From Farysia itapuensis (lineage: Eukaryota; Basidiomycota; Ustilaginomycetes; Ustilaginales; Ustilaginaceae), in contig JALBYC010000002.1 in the NCBI GenBank assembly GCA_023212645.1, positions 992,001 to 1,056,000 on the forward strand: 64,000 nt of DNA. Direction: 5' to 3'. The first letter of the stretch is position 1. Every line of letters begins with the position of its first letter. Both the position numbers and the translations under genes were made by a program. Shown piece by piece: positions 55,209 to 64,000 of this stretch. The notes under the pieces were generated by a model, which saw only the letters and a list, made by a program, of their open reading frames with translations, was not told the origin of the DNA and did no database searches.

Positions 55209-57164
55209 TTACTTGTCGGACGATGTTGGTGGTAATTTGTACAGAATCTCGTAGTCGACATTGGTGTCGGTTTGGAGGGATGGTGAGTTGGGGTCTGTTT
55301 GAAAGCCTTGTGCTTTGTAGAAGGCACGAGCGGCGTCGTTGGCGCTAAAGACGGTGAGCATAATCTTGGGCATCTGCGTCTGCGTGGCCAGGGTGACGAC
55401 GACATCGGTCAATTCCTGACCGAGTCCTGCACGTTGGTGCTGTTTGCTGATCTGCAGTTCATAGATGTACGCCACGTCGACCTGGCTAACCCCACGAGGA
55501 CTGCCGCGGGACTGCAACACCGGATCCTCGGTCGGATGACACGGCTCTGTATCGAACTGAAACATAATGTAGCCCGCAATCTCGCCGTCCTTGGCTCGAA
55601 CCAGTGCAAAGCGGGAATCTGCGTGGAAGAGCGACTTCTTCTTGTCCGCCGGCTTCCATCCAAACGACGATTCTTGGTACATGGACTTCATGTTTTCTTC
55701 AAACAGCGCAAATACACGCTTTCGATCGGCCGTGGACAGCTCAGCAGCATGCACAAGTTCGAGCGAGTAGCGCTTGGACTTGAGGTCGGGACGGATGACG
55801 TTTTTGGCGCGCGACGAGCGAGAGCGTTGCAGCGCTTTGAGAAGGTCGGCGGAAGACAAGCTTTGTGCTGTTTTCAATGAAGACTGGTAGTCGTGCCCGT
55901 TGGCGTGACTACCGTTGGTAATAGGTTCTTGCTTCACGTCCTCCTGCTTGATATCTTCCTCCTTGTCCTTGACCTCCGTTTTGACTGGTGCGCTTGGATC
56001 TTCTTCCTCCTTCTTTACACGATGTCCAGCCTGGGCGGCGTCTTTCAACGCTTTGCCCTTCCGTCCGAGCAGGCCGTGTGCTTTCAACGGGCATGGCCTC
56101 GGCTCGCCGCGCAGCTCACCCTCGTCACCGCGGATAATATCGTCCTTGACCGTGGCAAAGCCTTTCGCGGAGCAATTGGGACAGAGTTTGCCGTGCTTGA
56201 TCAGCAATACGTGCAGTGGGTACTTGAGGTGGCCAGGAACACGTTCGTGCAGATGGTAGTAGGTCTGGTCTCGATTGGCCTTCTCGGGAACCCAGCTGAG
56301 AGCCTTGCACAACCGGAACACGTGCGTGTCCACCGCCATACTCTGTCGTCCAATGCAGAAGGCCAGCACGCACGAAGCAACTTTCGGCCCAACACCGTTG
56401 AACGATACGAGTTCCTGCATGATCTCGTCGTCGGTGGAATTGTGAAGATGGTCGAGGGACAGCACACCGAATCGCTCTTGGGTTTGAGTTAGGATACCTC
56501 GAATCGTTTTGGCCTTGTTGTTGGCCAGGCCACCGCAGCGGATAGCGTCGACGAGGTCAGACTCGGGTGCGTCGAGGATTGCCTGCCAATTGACGCGGCC
56601 GAACCGCTCCGTCAAGCTCTTGTGTGCCGCAGCCGAATTTCTGTTCGACGTGTTGCAGCTCAGCACCGTACGAATCACGGCATCCAGCACAGAAGCAACA
56701 TCGCCGCATCCGCCCCACTTGTTTTCTCCCTTGGGAGTGGTATACTGCGGCAGACCTCTGCCTCCCTCCGACTCGCGCTTGTAGCCGTGAAAATCGCCGA
56801 GGATCCACGCAACTCGCTCAGCCTCGTCAAAAGTCGGCAACAGATGGTCAGGAAAGGGGCTACCGGTGATGGACGTCTTGTAAGTGGCCAGCTTCCGCTC
56901 GCTCGTCGACTGCTTCTGTTTCGGCGTTTTCTCGGGTGAGGACAGGGCTTCCTGGTCCTCCTTTTTGATTCGTTGACGCGGGGGTGGAGTAGAAGGCGGT
57001 TCTGCTGCCCCTGCCTCATCGTCAGACTCGGTTTTCTTAATGCCTCGTCGCCGCTTTGAGGGTGAAACCGAGGTTGGTGTTGGTGACAGGTCGGCTTGAC
57101 CGTCTCCGTTCGTCGCAGTCGTTTTCCTCTTGGGAGTCGACGAAGAAGCAGACCGAGTTGGCAT
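55209..57164 (-). CDS. Fusion protein: HhH-GPD DNA glycosylase plus Naa40/NatD-type N-acetyltransferase
   Basis: A single uninterrupted frame encodes 651 residues from ATG 57162-57164. A basic disordered N-terminus is followed by an endonuclease III-like domain (about 105-340): VLDAVIRTVLSCNTSNRNS, the helix-hairpin-helix NGVGPKVAS with candidate catalytic Lys261, and VDTHVFR with Asp279, 18 residues later as in Nth. Only C328-x2-C331 and C358 remain, so the usual four-Cys iron-sulfur loop is altered. After a linker of about 100 residues, residues 466-645 form a GNAT domain matching Naa40/NatD, the histone H4/H2A N-terminal acetyltransferase: FGWKPADKKKSLF, VAYIYELQISKQHQRAGLGQ (CoA loop) and IMLTVFSANDAARAFYKAQG. 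The linker has no Met. Both domain calls are good; joint function is unknown. Confidence 0.88.
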   Translation of the reverse strand: MPTRSASSSTPKRKTTATNGDGQADLSPTPTSVSPSKRRRGIKKTESDDEAGAAEPPSTPPPRQRIKKEDQEALSSPEKTPKQKQSTSERKLATYKTSITGSPFPDHLLPTFDEAERVAWILGDFHGYKRESEGGRGLPQYTTPKGENKWGGCGDVASVLDAVIRTVLSCNTSNRNSAAAHKSLTERFGRVNWQAILDAPESDLVDAIRCGGLANNKAKTIRGILTQTQERFGVLSLDHLHNSTDDEIMQELVSFNGVGPKVASCVLAFCIGRQSMAVDTHVFRLCKALSWVPEKANRDQTYYHLHERVPGHLKYPLHVLLIKHGKLCPNCSAKGFATVKDDIIRGDEGELRGEPRPCPLKAHGLLGRKGKALKDAAQAGHRVKKEEEDPSAPVKTEVKDKEEDIKQEDVKQEPITNGSHANGHDYQSSLKTAQSLSSADLLKALQRSRSSRAKNVIRPDLKSKRYSLELVHAAELSTADRKRVFALFEENMKSMYQESSFGWKPADKKKSLFHADSRFALVRAKDGEIAGYIMFQFDTEPCHPTEDPVLQSRGSPRGVSQVDVAYIYELQISKQHQRAGLGQELTDVVVTLATQTQMPKIMLTVFSANDAARAFYKAQGFQTDPNSPSLQTDTNVDYEILYKLPPTSSDK

Positions 57165-57609
57165 GGCGGACAAGGGCACAGCAGCAGGTACAGACCGCGC
57201 AATGATACGATGAATGCTTAAGCGCGGAGCAAAGCTACGAAAGCACTGAATCCTGTACAAGCCCTATGACAGGTCAAGTATCTTGCGGTTCAGATATGTA
57301 GAGAGCTAAGAAGAAACAGCACTGAATGCTTAGCCTAGCTATGCGCTTAGTTGCCGAGGTGGAGGTGGGGACACTTTGAATTTGGCGGCGACCACTGTGC
57401 CTGACTTAAGCTCAAGCTCAACCACTCCAATGCTGGACAAGCAGACACTGACATCATACAAGGGCAGGTTCTGTTGTTACACTTTGGGATTTCAGATCGT
57501 CAAGGGTTAAGAGCGGCGATGGCGGATTCTCGTTGGGGTTTCCTTTGAGCATGTGCAAGATTTCTAAGATTGGGACGGAAAGAGGTGATGGTACAAAGAC
57601 GGAGCTGTC
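57165..57609. promoter_or_regulatory. Upstream region of the glycosylase-acetyltransferase gene
   Basis: These 445 bases contain the promoter side of the fusion gene and the 3' end of the next gene (both minus strand). The fusion frame stays open for 32 codons upstream of its ATG, back to a TTGTACAG (minus strand, near 57253-57260) that resembles an intron 3' end. A spliced, slightly longer N-terminus is therefore possible. Nothing else was recognised. Confidence 0.4.
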
Positions 57610-59994
57610 TCACTGAGACAGGCCGACAGGGTGAAGCCGGGTGGACTTGGCGCGGCGCAGTGCAGGACTGCTGGTACTGGTGTTGCTATCGTCAGCAGAA
57701 GCCGGGGCAACCAAGGTACTAAGATTAGCCTTGGAGCCGCCCCATACTTGGTCCAGCTCGCGCAGGTCCAGCTTTTCGGGAGGGCCGAAGAGGATGTTTT
57801 CGACTTCGGCATCCGCATACGAGTCGCTGTCTGATCGGGAGAGCGGACTGGCTGTTTCAGAAACGGAGTCGGGTGACGAAGAACCAGAGTAGATCAGGTC
57901 TGGTGTCTGGTCTGTCAAAGAGGAACGCGTAGCTTTGTTTGCCTTTGGCTGCGTCTGTGCGAGGACGGTGGAGCGACGTGTCACAGGTACGTGTGGCTGT
58001 GGCTGAGGCTTTGTGCTCGGTACATCAGCAGTGGTAAAGGTGGTAAACCTGATTTGACGAGGAGGCGGTAGAGCAGGGCGCTTCAGAGCCATCATCTCGT
58101 GCTTGGGCTGCCCTGTGACTGCGTTCTTGGCAGGAAACTCTGTACTTGGGCGCGATGCCTCTGCTTGGTCCAACTTCTGGACAGTGTCTTTGGAAGGAGG
58201 AAGAGCCAAAGGGGCGGGCTGGTCCAGCTCTGGAAGAGCACTGACCCCAATCACAAAGGGACTCGGAGGATCCGGACCTTTGCCATTCAAGCTTAGTGAC
58301 AATCCGGGACTAAGAAGAGGCGAGTCCAATTCGATCATCGGTGACAGCTGCATGAAGTGAGAAGCGCCTGTGTTCGCCCGCTCGATGGCTTCAATCCCGA
58401 ATTTGAGTGCACTGAATCCTTGTGATGATCCGGTGTACTTTCTCCGCTGCAAAATTGGTGTCGACAGTCGAGGCGTCGTCTTAGGCTCGGAAGAGGACTT
58501 GCTATCCCGCTCAAGATCGACAGCTTTCAGCTGAGGCGAAGAGGCAGCTACCTCGGGCGAGTAAGGCAGTGACAGCGTCAAAGAGCCTGCATGTTGATGC
58601 GGCTTGTTTGCGCCAACCTGTGTGGTGGGCAGGGCGTGGACAAAGACAGCGTCCCGCGAAAGGGCGAGCGAGTCCTTGGACGGCGCATCCTCAACAGCAT
58701 CCTCGGCCTTATATGTGGGACTTCCAGGCGTAGGAAGATCGCAGCCAGATTGCGGGCTTCGAGGTGTGGTTGCGGGCGTGTCGTCCATGTCTTGGTCGCT
58801 GGGTAAGGCATCCGACAAGAGCCACGATCCGGCTGTAGTGAGTTCCGTCTTCTGAGAGTCGAAGAAGTCGAGATCCGCGTTGAGCATAGCTTGATGAAAA
58901 TCATCCTCATCCTCGTCGTCTTCCTCCTCCTCTGCTGTGTCAAAGGTGACATTTGCATTCCGCAACTGTGTTCTTGTAACGCCAGCGAGCGTGGGCCGAA
59001 TCAGACTGTAATGTTCGAAGCGCGAAATGGCTGGCGACTGTGGGGACGACGGCAAGTCGTTTGACCTCCAAAGACTTTGGGTGTCTACCTTTGAAGCTCG
59101 GAACTCTTCGGGTAGTCGATAGTAGTGAGAGATGCGCTCTCCGTCGTCGTTGCGTGCAAAGGGCCTGACAGCCAACCTTGCTCGCTTGTGACAAGACTCG
59201 GGCGATACGCTCACTTGACCGCCCCTGGTGAAGGTAGGCTGTGTTAGCTCGGCAGGCATCTGAACCCTAGTCGAACCATCTCGAGGCAGCAAGGGAGGCG
59301 GAGAAAGGCCCGATGCGTCTTCCGAGTGTGCAGAACGACTCTTCTTGGGAGGCTGTGCGGCGGACTCGAATTCCACGTCTGAATCGTCGGCACCATCATC
59401 CGAGAGACTTGACGTGGTATGGCCCTTCTTGCCGTTCGAGGCACCTTTGAGCGAGCGTCTCTTCTTGCCATAGGTCACTGATGTGTGACTAGAGGACATC
59501 TTTGGAGCTCCTATGGTGACATCAGGACTGGTGCTGCGTCCCTTCTTCTTGGACTTGGACGTAGTGGACGTTGGAACGGTAGGCTCGACAGCGGTGAGGG
59601 TCGAAGGAGGTCGATACATGCTGCTGGGACGGCGCTTTCGCTTACCCGGTCCGAGATCGTCGACATTCGCGTCGGCATCGACAGATTCGTGATCCGAGAC
59701 GATGGCATGGTCGAGAGATGGCGAAGGACGCTTGTGCTTTGCGTGCGTGTTTGGGATCAAGACAACTGGCGTTGAGGGCAACACAGGGGTTTCTAGCTTG
59801 GGCTGTTTGGCGTAGCTGGGAGTGGGTCGAGTGGGAGGAGGCGAAGGCGAAGGGAGAAGGCGACTGGGCAACTTGCGGGTGCGTGTGGTGGTGCGACGTG
59901 CCGGAGTCTCTTCTTCCTGCGGCCCAGATTTGACAGAGTGAAGAGCGGGAGAAGCAAGGGCGGACGACTCTGTACGAGTCCTAGTGGCGGCCAT
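57610..59994 (-). CDS. Unidentified basic and Ser/Pro-rich, probably nuclear protein
   Basis: This 794-residue single frame starts at ATG 59992-59994 (caccATGG context). I do not recognise the family. The N-terminal third is Thr/Pro/Arg-rich with several basic clusters (GKRKRRPSS, SKKKGRSTS, GKKRRS) that could act as nuclear localisation signals. A central block near residues 255-345 looks more ordered: RARLAVRPFARNDDGERISH, YYRLPEEFRASKVDTQSLWR and SRFEHYSLIRPTLAGVTRTQ, followed by an acidic EEEEDDEDEDD run and DLDFFDSQKTEL. The C-terminus has many Ser-Pro sites. No enzyme motif or membrane span is visible. A chromatin or cell-cycle regulator is conceivable but unsupported. Confidence 0.7.
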   Translation of the reverse strand: MAATRTRTESSALASPALHSVKSGPQEEETPARRTTTRTRKLPSRLLPSPSPPPTRPTPSYAKQPKLETPVLPSTPVVLIPNTHAKHKRPSPSLDHAIVSDHESVDADANVDDLGPGKRKRRPSSMYRPPSTLTAVEPTVPTSTTSKSKKKGRSTSPDVTIGAPKMSSSHTSVTYGKKRRSLKGASNGKKGHTTSSLSDDGADDSDVEFESAAQPPKKSRSAHSEDASGLSPPPLLPRDGSTRVQMPAELTQPTFTRGGQVSVSPESCHKRARLAVRPFARNDDGERISHYYRLPEEFRASKVDTQSLWRSNDLPSSPQSPAISRFEHYSLIRPTLAGVTRTQLRNANVTFDTAEEEEDDEDEDDFHQAMLNADLDFFDSQKTELTTAGSWLLSDALPSDQDMDDTPATTPRSPQSGCDLPTPGSPTYKAEDAVEDAPSKDSLALSRDAVFVHALPTTQVGANKPHQHAGSLTLSLPYSPEVAASSPQLKAVDLERDSKSSSEPKTTPRLSTPILQRRKYTGSSQGFSALKFGIEAIERANTGASHFMQLSPMIELDSPLLSPGLSLSLNGKGPDPPSPFVIGVSALPELDQPAPLALPPSKDTVQKLDQAEASRPSTEFPAKNAVTGQPKHEMMALKRPALPPPRQIRFTTFTTADVPSTKPQPQPHVPVTRRSTVLAQTQPKANKATRSSLTDQTPDLIYSGSSSPDSVSETASPLSRSDSDSYADAEVENILFGPPEKLDLRELDQVWGGSKANLSTLVAPASADDSNTSTSSPALRRAKSTRLHPVGLSQ

Positions 59995-61148
59995 GGTGGA
60001 AAGAGATAGACAAAGAGGTGGGAGCGAACTACGTTAGACGACAGTCACTCCACCAAGATCGAATCAAGTGTGCAGGCCGGAGCCATTCATCGTCTGCTAC
60101 CCAAAGGCTTGGAACGGTGTTGGGTCACACGGAGGCAGTCGATGCTCCTAGAATGCGATTGGTCGTACAAGGGAATGGCTGTCCAGCAGTGGTTTGAGAA
60201 GGATGAGGAGGACAGAGACTGAGCAAGAAGGATGGTGTTTGAATCGGTAAAAGGGAAGGTGGATTCTTACCAGGCTGACTCGCGAGTGTGCAAACTGGGC
60301 CTTTGCGCTCGCTGATTGCAGAGGAAGAAAGCCTCAAACAGCCTAGGGCGTATGCGCAGTCGGAGAGAGCACACGCGCACTAGCCTCGACATCGAGATTT
60401 CCTTTTTTCTTCACCTTTTCTATTTCCCATTACGTTTTAGGGTTGTAATCATGCGCGCCTATTTCAAAGCGTGCAATTCCGGGTTTTTCTTGTGTGATAA
60501 TAGAGCTTGGGTGTGGCCGTGCCCTATGCTTTGCTTTGCTGCCCCTCCGTTGTGTCGTCCGACGTGGCAAGGCTACGTGCTGCAATCACAGCTCACACTC
60601 ACACTCAGCTCAGCTCCCCAGGGGAAGCGGACACCAGTCAAATGTCTGTGGTGCATCTCAATTAGCCAATCGTCTCGATCGGCGAGCTAAACGGAATTAC
60701 CCGAAGTGTTTCTTTGACGTGTCCAATCTCGTGATACCTTCCAGCAATCTTCTCGGCCCGTGCGTGCCCACTGATATACCTCCCTTCCCGCTGATCCCGA
60801 TGGTGGCACAGCATCGTTTCATGCATCGAACGTATGGAAATGAACATGTTAGACTAGCTGTGTTCCAATCTTTCACAGTTTGAGGCCTGTGCACACGTCA
60901 AGTTTTGCACAACACCCTGTCTGTTCGTCGTCGTACAGTGCTCACTGCCTCAGTCTCGTATCAAGGTGGAACCCTTTGCAATCTTCGCACCCTGCAAAAG
61001 CTCAGATCTTTCGCTGCTGCAGCCGACGGACGTTGACTGTTGGGTAGTTAAGCTTTCTTCTGCACGACGGCTGCTTTAAGCTCACGTTCCATGTTCGGCC
61101 TTCATAAGAGACCAGCCTGTACAACAAAGGTCCAGCGCTGCCAACAAG
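59995..61148. promoter_or_regulatory. Divergent intergenic region before the Jsn1-like gene
   Basis: These 1154 bases separate two divergent ATGs. On the minus strand a CTGGTAAGAAT near 60262-60273 resembles an intron 5' site, so the unidentified gene may have a spliced leader. Short ORFs (such as 60316-60690) have no recognisable similarity. A cluster of CACTCACACTCAGCTCAG repeats lies near 60595-60613. No tRNA or other RNA gene was recognised. Confidence 0.4.
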
Positions 61149-64000
61149 ATGGAGCCTTCCATTCCCAAAACGGGAGAACAAGGTAAGCCTTTTGTCTCGC
61201 GCTCCAGCTTTCTCCGCAGTTCTGCTTCTCACACTTTCCCATAGCAGTCGCACAGCGTCCATTGACACCCTCACTCATGGCTAGGCGTGCTCGTCAAATA
61301 CAGGCAGACGAGGGCTTGTACTCGACAGCACCGTCGTACAAACCCACGGGTATTGCCGACGAGTCAGATCCTATCGTGACCAGCTCATATACCAACAGCT
61401 CGCAAAGAGGCAGAGCTCGTGCGGGCACTCTGCCTTCAAGTTGGCGAGACCCTTTGCCTACCCTACAAGTTTCGCCATCCCACCGAGAAGCGCCCACCAA
61501 CCTTTCTGCGCCTCGTAATTTGGAGACGCCGGTCTCTGCGCTACATGATATGACTGCACTTCCCCATGCTTCCCCCAACAACAACTCATTCACAGCTGAA
61601 GCTCCTTATACTGCCGCTCAGCGTATGAGATCGGGATCTTTGACCATGCCTTCTGCTAACCTGGGCAATGCATTCGGTCCCACCTTCTTTTCCTCCAACT
61701 GGCAGCCATCACGATCCGGCCTGAGCAACATGGCAACGGCAGAGGAAGAACAAGGCCCCAGTTCAGACACCGTCGGACAAGACTCCTTCGACGCTCCAGA
61801 CACACTCGACTACCTTGGCTTGGCTGATACCAGTGTCAGACTATCCGGTCAAGCTCAAGGCGACGTCTCAGAAGAGCAAGCCCGGCAAGAAGATTATCTT
61901 GCATCTGTCAACTCTCGTAACCGAGCTTTGACGGTGAGCACACAACCGCGTCGTCCAAAGCTGAGCGTTGTCGACGGTCGCTCTCGAAGCAGCAGCTTTC
62001 TGCCTTCTCTCCATGTCGACTCACAAGCCAATGCTTCTACGCCTTACAGCTCCTCAAGATCGTCTGCAACCAGCCAAACCTCTCAAGGACAGTCTCTTCT
62101 TACTGCCGCTCTCCACCATCGGATGCAGCATACTGTTCCGGGACAGACGCATGAAGCCGTCGACTTGTCCTCGAACAGCGCAGGTGCACGACCGCGGGCG
62201 ACGAGTATGGGTATGATGGATCGTCAGAGCTCTTCCCTGGACGGACGGGGTGCTTCGTCGCAGTACGCAGACCTGGAGAACCCCCCGATGGGCGGATCTG
62301 CTGCATACCCCGGCGCAGCCTTGAACGCCGTTGCTGAAGCGGAAGTCATGTCCCTGCTTTCCGGACGCAATCGCGCAGGTACGATCGCAGCCTTTTCTGG
62401 GCCCGGCGGTCGCCAGAGAACAGAACAGGAGCTGCTCCGAATGACTCATCTGCACAGTGACCCCAACGACGCTCGATTTCGACCGTTGCGACCCAGTTCA
62501 GCTGGTGTGCTTGATCAGCCGAGCTCCTCTTACGATTCAATGGGTCCTCGAGCTTCTGTCAAACCTCACACGTCCCACTCAGGCACAAGTTCCCCATTTT
62601 CCCACCCTACGCGGAGCTTGTACGTTGGCCTTCTTCGATCGAATGTCACCACACAAGAACTTTTGCAGGTCTTTTCTCGTTACGGCGCCGTCGAGACATT
62701 CCGCTTCGTACCGGACAAGGAGTGTGCCTTCATCAACTACGTCGAGATCGCTGATGCCATTCGAGCGAAAGACGACGTCAACAATCGATTGGGCGGTCGC
62801 ATCGGCTTAGGATCAGCAGCGTCAGAAGGCTTTGTTCGTGTCAAATTCGGCCGACCAGAGTCAGCTCCCCAGATGTCGGGTATCGGTGGAGCCATTACCG
62901 CGGCGCACGATGGCACTGGTCCATTGGGTCATGAAGTTGGCACCGGTCTTTTCAACGACCTTACGGATTCAGCACCCACACGAGCGCTATGGATCGGTTC
63001 AATTCCTGCCTCCGTTTCCATCGAGACGCTTGTGTCCATCTTTGCCCCATTTGGACCGATCGAGAGCGTTCGGGTCCTTTCCGGCAAAAATTGCGGGTTC
63101 ATCAACTTTGAACGACTCGACGACGCCATCGTCGCTCGTAAAGCCTTGCATGGTCGTGACGTTCTCGGTCCCGAAGTAGGCGCTGTTAGGATAGGCTTCG
63201 CTAAAGTGCCTAATCGAGCCAACGATGCTGCCAGCACCGTCTTTGATCCCTATTCGAACGATCCTCACGCCGCTATCGATATGCTGTCGGGCTTGCAAGG
63301 TGCGGGTACAATCTCAGCAGAGATGCAACTGCTCAACGGTCACATAGAAGACTATCGCAGCAACCTTGCTCTCGATGCTCTGGCACGACATGCCTCGCAG
63401 TCAGCCGCTCCTCTGCACCCTGGCCTCACCAGGAATCATAGTCACGACTCTGCCCGTGGATCGTCCGTGATCGCCAGACCGCCAGGCTTTCCGACGCACA
63501 GTGCGTCTAACAGCATCGTTCCAAGCAGTGATCGAGGCGGTGTTCCGTTGCCAGCAGAGATGAAGCCTCGCGCATCTGTCACAGATCTGCAACTCCTCAT
63601 GCAACAGCTAGACGAGTCAGATGCTAACGTTTCAGCTGACGTCGAGCTTGTGGCCAAACCCAGACCGCTGATGTCTTATTACACGAGGATTCCTCCAGTT
63701 GCCGAAACACCTGGCGCAAAGACGCCCGACAACAGCAGTCGCCTCAAAGAGGCTCGCAAGCGTCTTGAAACCCCGTTGTGCTCCCAGCTCGAGGCCGACA
63801 CGCTAGCCCGCGACTACCTTGGGACCATTGTCGAGCTGTCAAGTGACTTTATCGGCAATACGCTTGTCCAAAAGTTCTTCGAGAAGTGCAGCGAGCCCAT
63901 GAAGGGTGCCATGCTGGCGCGAATCGGGCCACACCTCGCAACCATTGGTGTTCACAAGAACGGGACCTGGGCTGCCCAAAAGATCATTGACTGTACTCAG
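61149..64000 (+). CDS. RRM plus Pumilio-repeat RNA-binding protein, Jsn1/Puf1-Puf2-like (3' truncated by window)
   Basis: Exon 1 is 61149-61182 (MEPSIPKTGEQ). The intron 61183-61244 begins GTAAGC and ends ATAG, with a second possible acceptor three bases later (ATAGCAG). Exon 2 stays open to the window edge, giving about 930 residues so far. After a Ser-rich region come RRM1 (about 475-540: SLYVGLLRSNVTTQELLQVF, ECAFINYVE) and RRM2 (about 595-665: ALWIGSIPASVSIETLVSIF, NCGFINFERL). Pumilio repeats start near residue 855 (RDYLGTIVELSSDFIGNTLV, HKNGTWAAQKIIDCT). This order matches yeast Jsn1/Puf2, which bind mRNAs near membranes and mitochondria. The ATG at 61277 inside exon 2 is an alternative start. 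Confidence 0.88.

Noticed and set aside
60316..60690. 124-residue plus-strand frame in the gap before the Jsn1-like gene
   Set aside because: Does not start with ATG, has Cys/Trp/Arg-rich random-looking composition and no recognisable domain.

Overview
The window is nuclear DNA from a fungus, most likely a basidiomycete of the Ustilaginomycotina (smut-like yeasts and plant-associated relatives). The evidence is the set of intron-poor, long, single-exon genes with disordered extensions, the short introns (about 60-100 bases, GTRNGT ... CTRAY ... YAG), the lack of operons and Shine-Dalgarno sites, and the domain repertoire (Dpb11, CENP-C/Mif2, Npr2, Atg15, fungal muconate cyclase). The assignment below subphylum is inference. 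No transposon, CRISPR, rRNA gene or convincing tRNA gene was seen.

Layout. 1-5.1 kb: the 3' part of an S28 serine peptidase gene, then RPF2 and PWP1, two 60S ribosome-assembly genes sharing one divergent promoter. 5.2-17.5 kb: a LisH-CTLH-CRA protein (GID/CTLH ligase type), then a forward run of DPB11 (replication checkpoint), CENP-C/MIF2 (kinetochore), mitochondrial tRNA 2-thiouridylase, SAM37 (mitochondrial outer membrane) and a carboxy-muconate cyclase. 17.9-31 kb: an unidentified Ser-rich protein, acetoacetyl-CoA synthetase (four exons), a longin R-SNARE (two exons), a ketopantoate-reductase-like enzyme and the ribosome-quality-control helicase SLH1. 31.7-36.4 kb: a homeodomain regulator and a glutaminyl cyclase. 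36.7-43.8 kb: NPR2, ATG15 and a VTT-domain membrane protein in a row, all plausibly linked to starvation and autophagy. 43.9-50.5 kb: COA1, a casein kinase I and POL5. 50.5-52.2 kb is the largest gap, followed by CDC25. 55.2-60 kb: a fused DNA glycosylase and NatD-type histone acetyltransferase, and an unidentified nuclear-looking protein. 61.1 kb to the end: an RRM plus Pumilio (Jsn1-like) RNA-binding protein that runs off the window.

Most genes are housekeeping genes. The standout is the 651-residue reading frame at 55209-57164. It joins an endonuclease III-like HhH-GPD glycosylase, with its catalytic Lys and Asp at the correct spacing, to a complete Naa40/NatD domain. The linker is rich in SUMO-acceptor-like motifs and has no methionine from which the second domain could start separately. 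Other points of interest are a degenerate second helicase cassette in SLH1, an acidic tail after the SAM37 membrane anchor, upstream reading frames overlapping the starts of DPB11 and CDC25, a glutaminyl-cyclase intron that probably leaves only a stop codon in its last exon, and a tandem NAGNAG acceptor in the Jsn1-like gene.

Coding starts were placed at ATG codons using family homology. Several reading frames stay open upstream of the chosen ATG, and those extensions were rejected. Splice sites are read by eye from consensus and protein continuity and have no transcript support.
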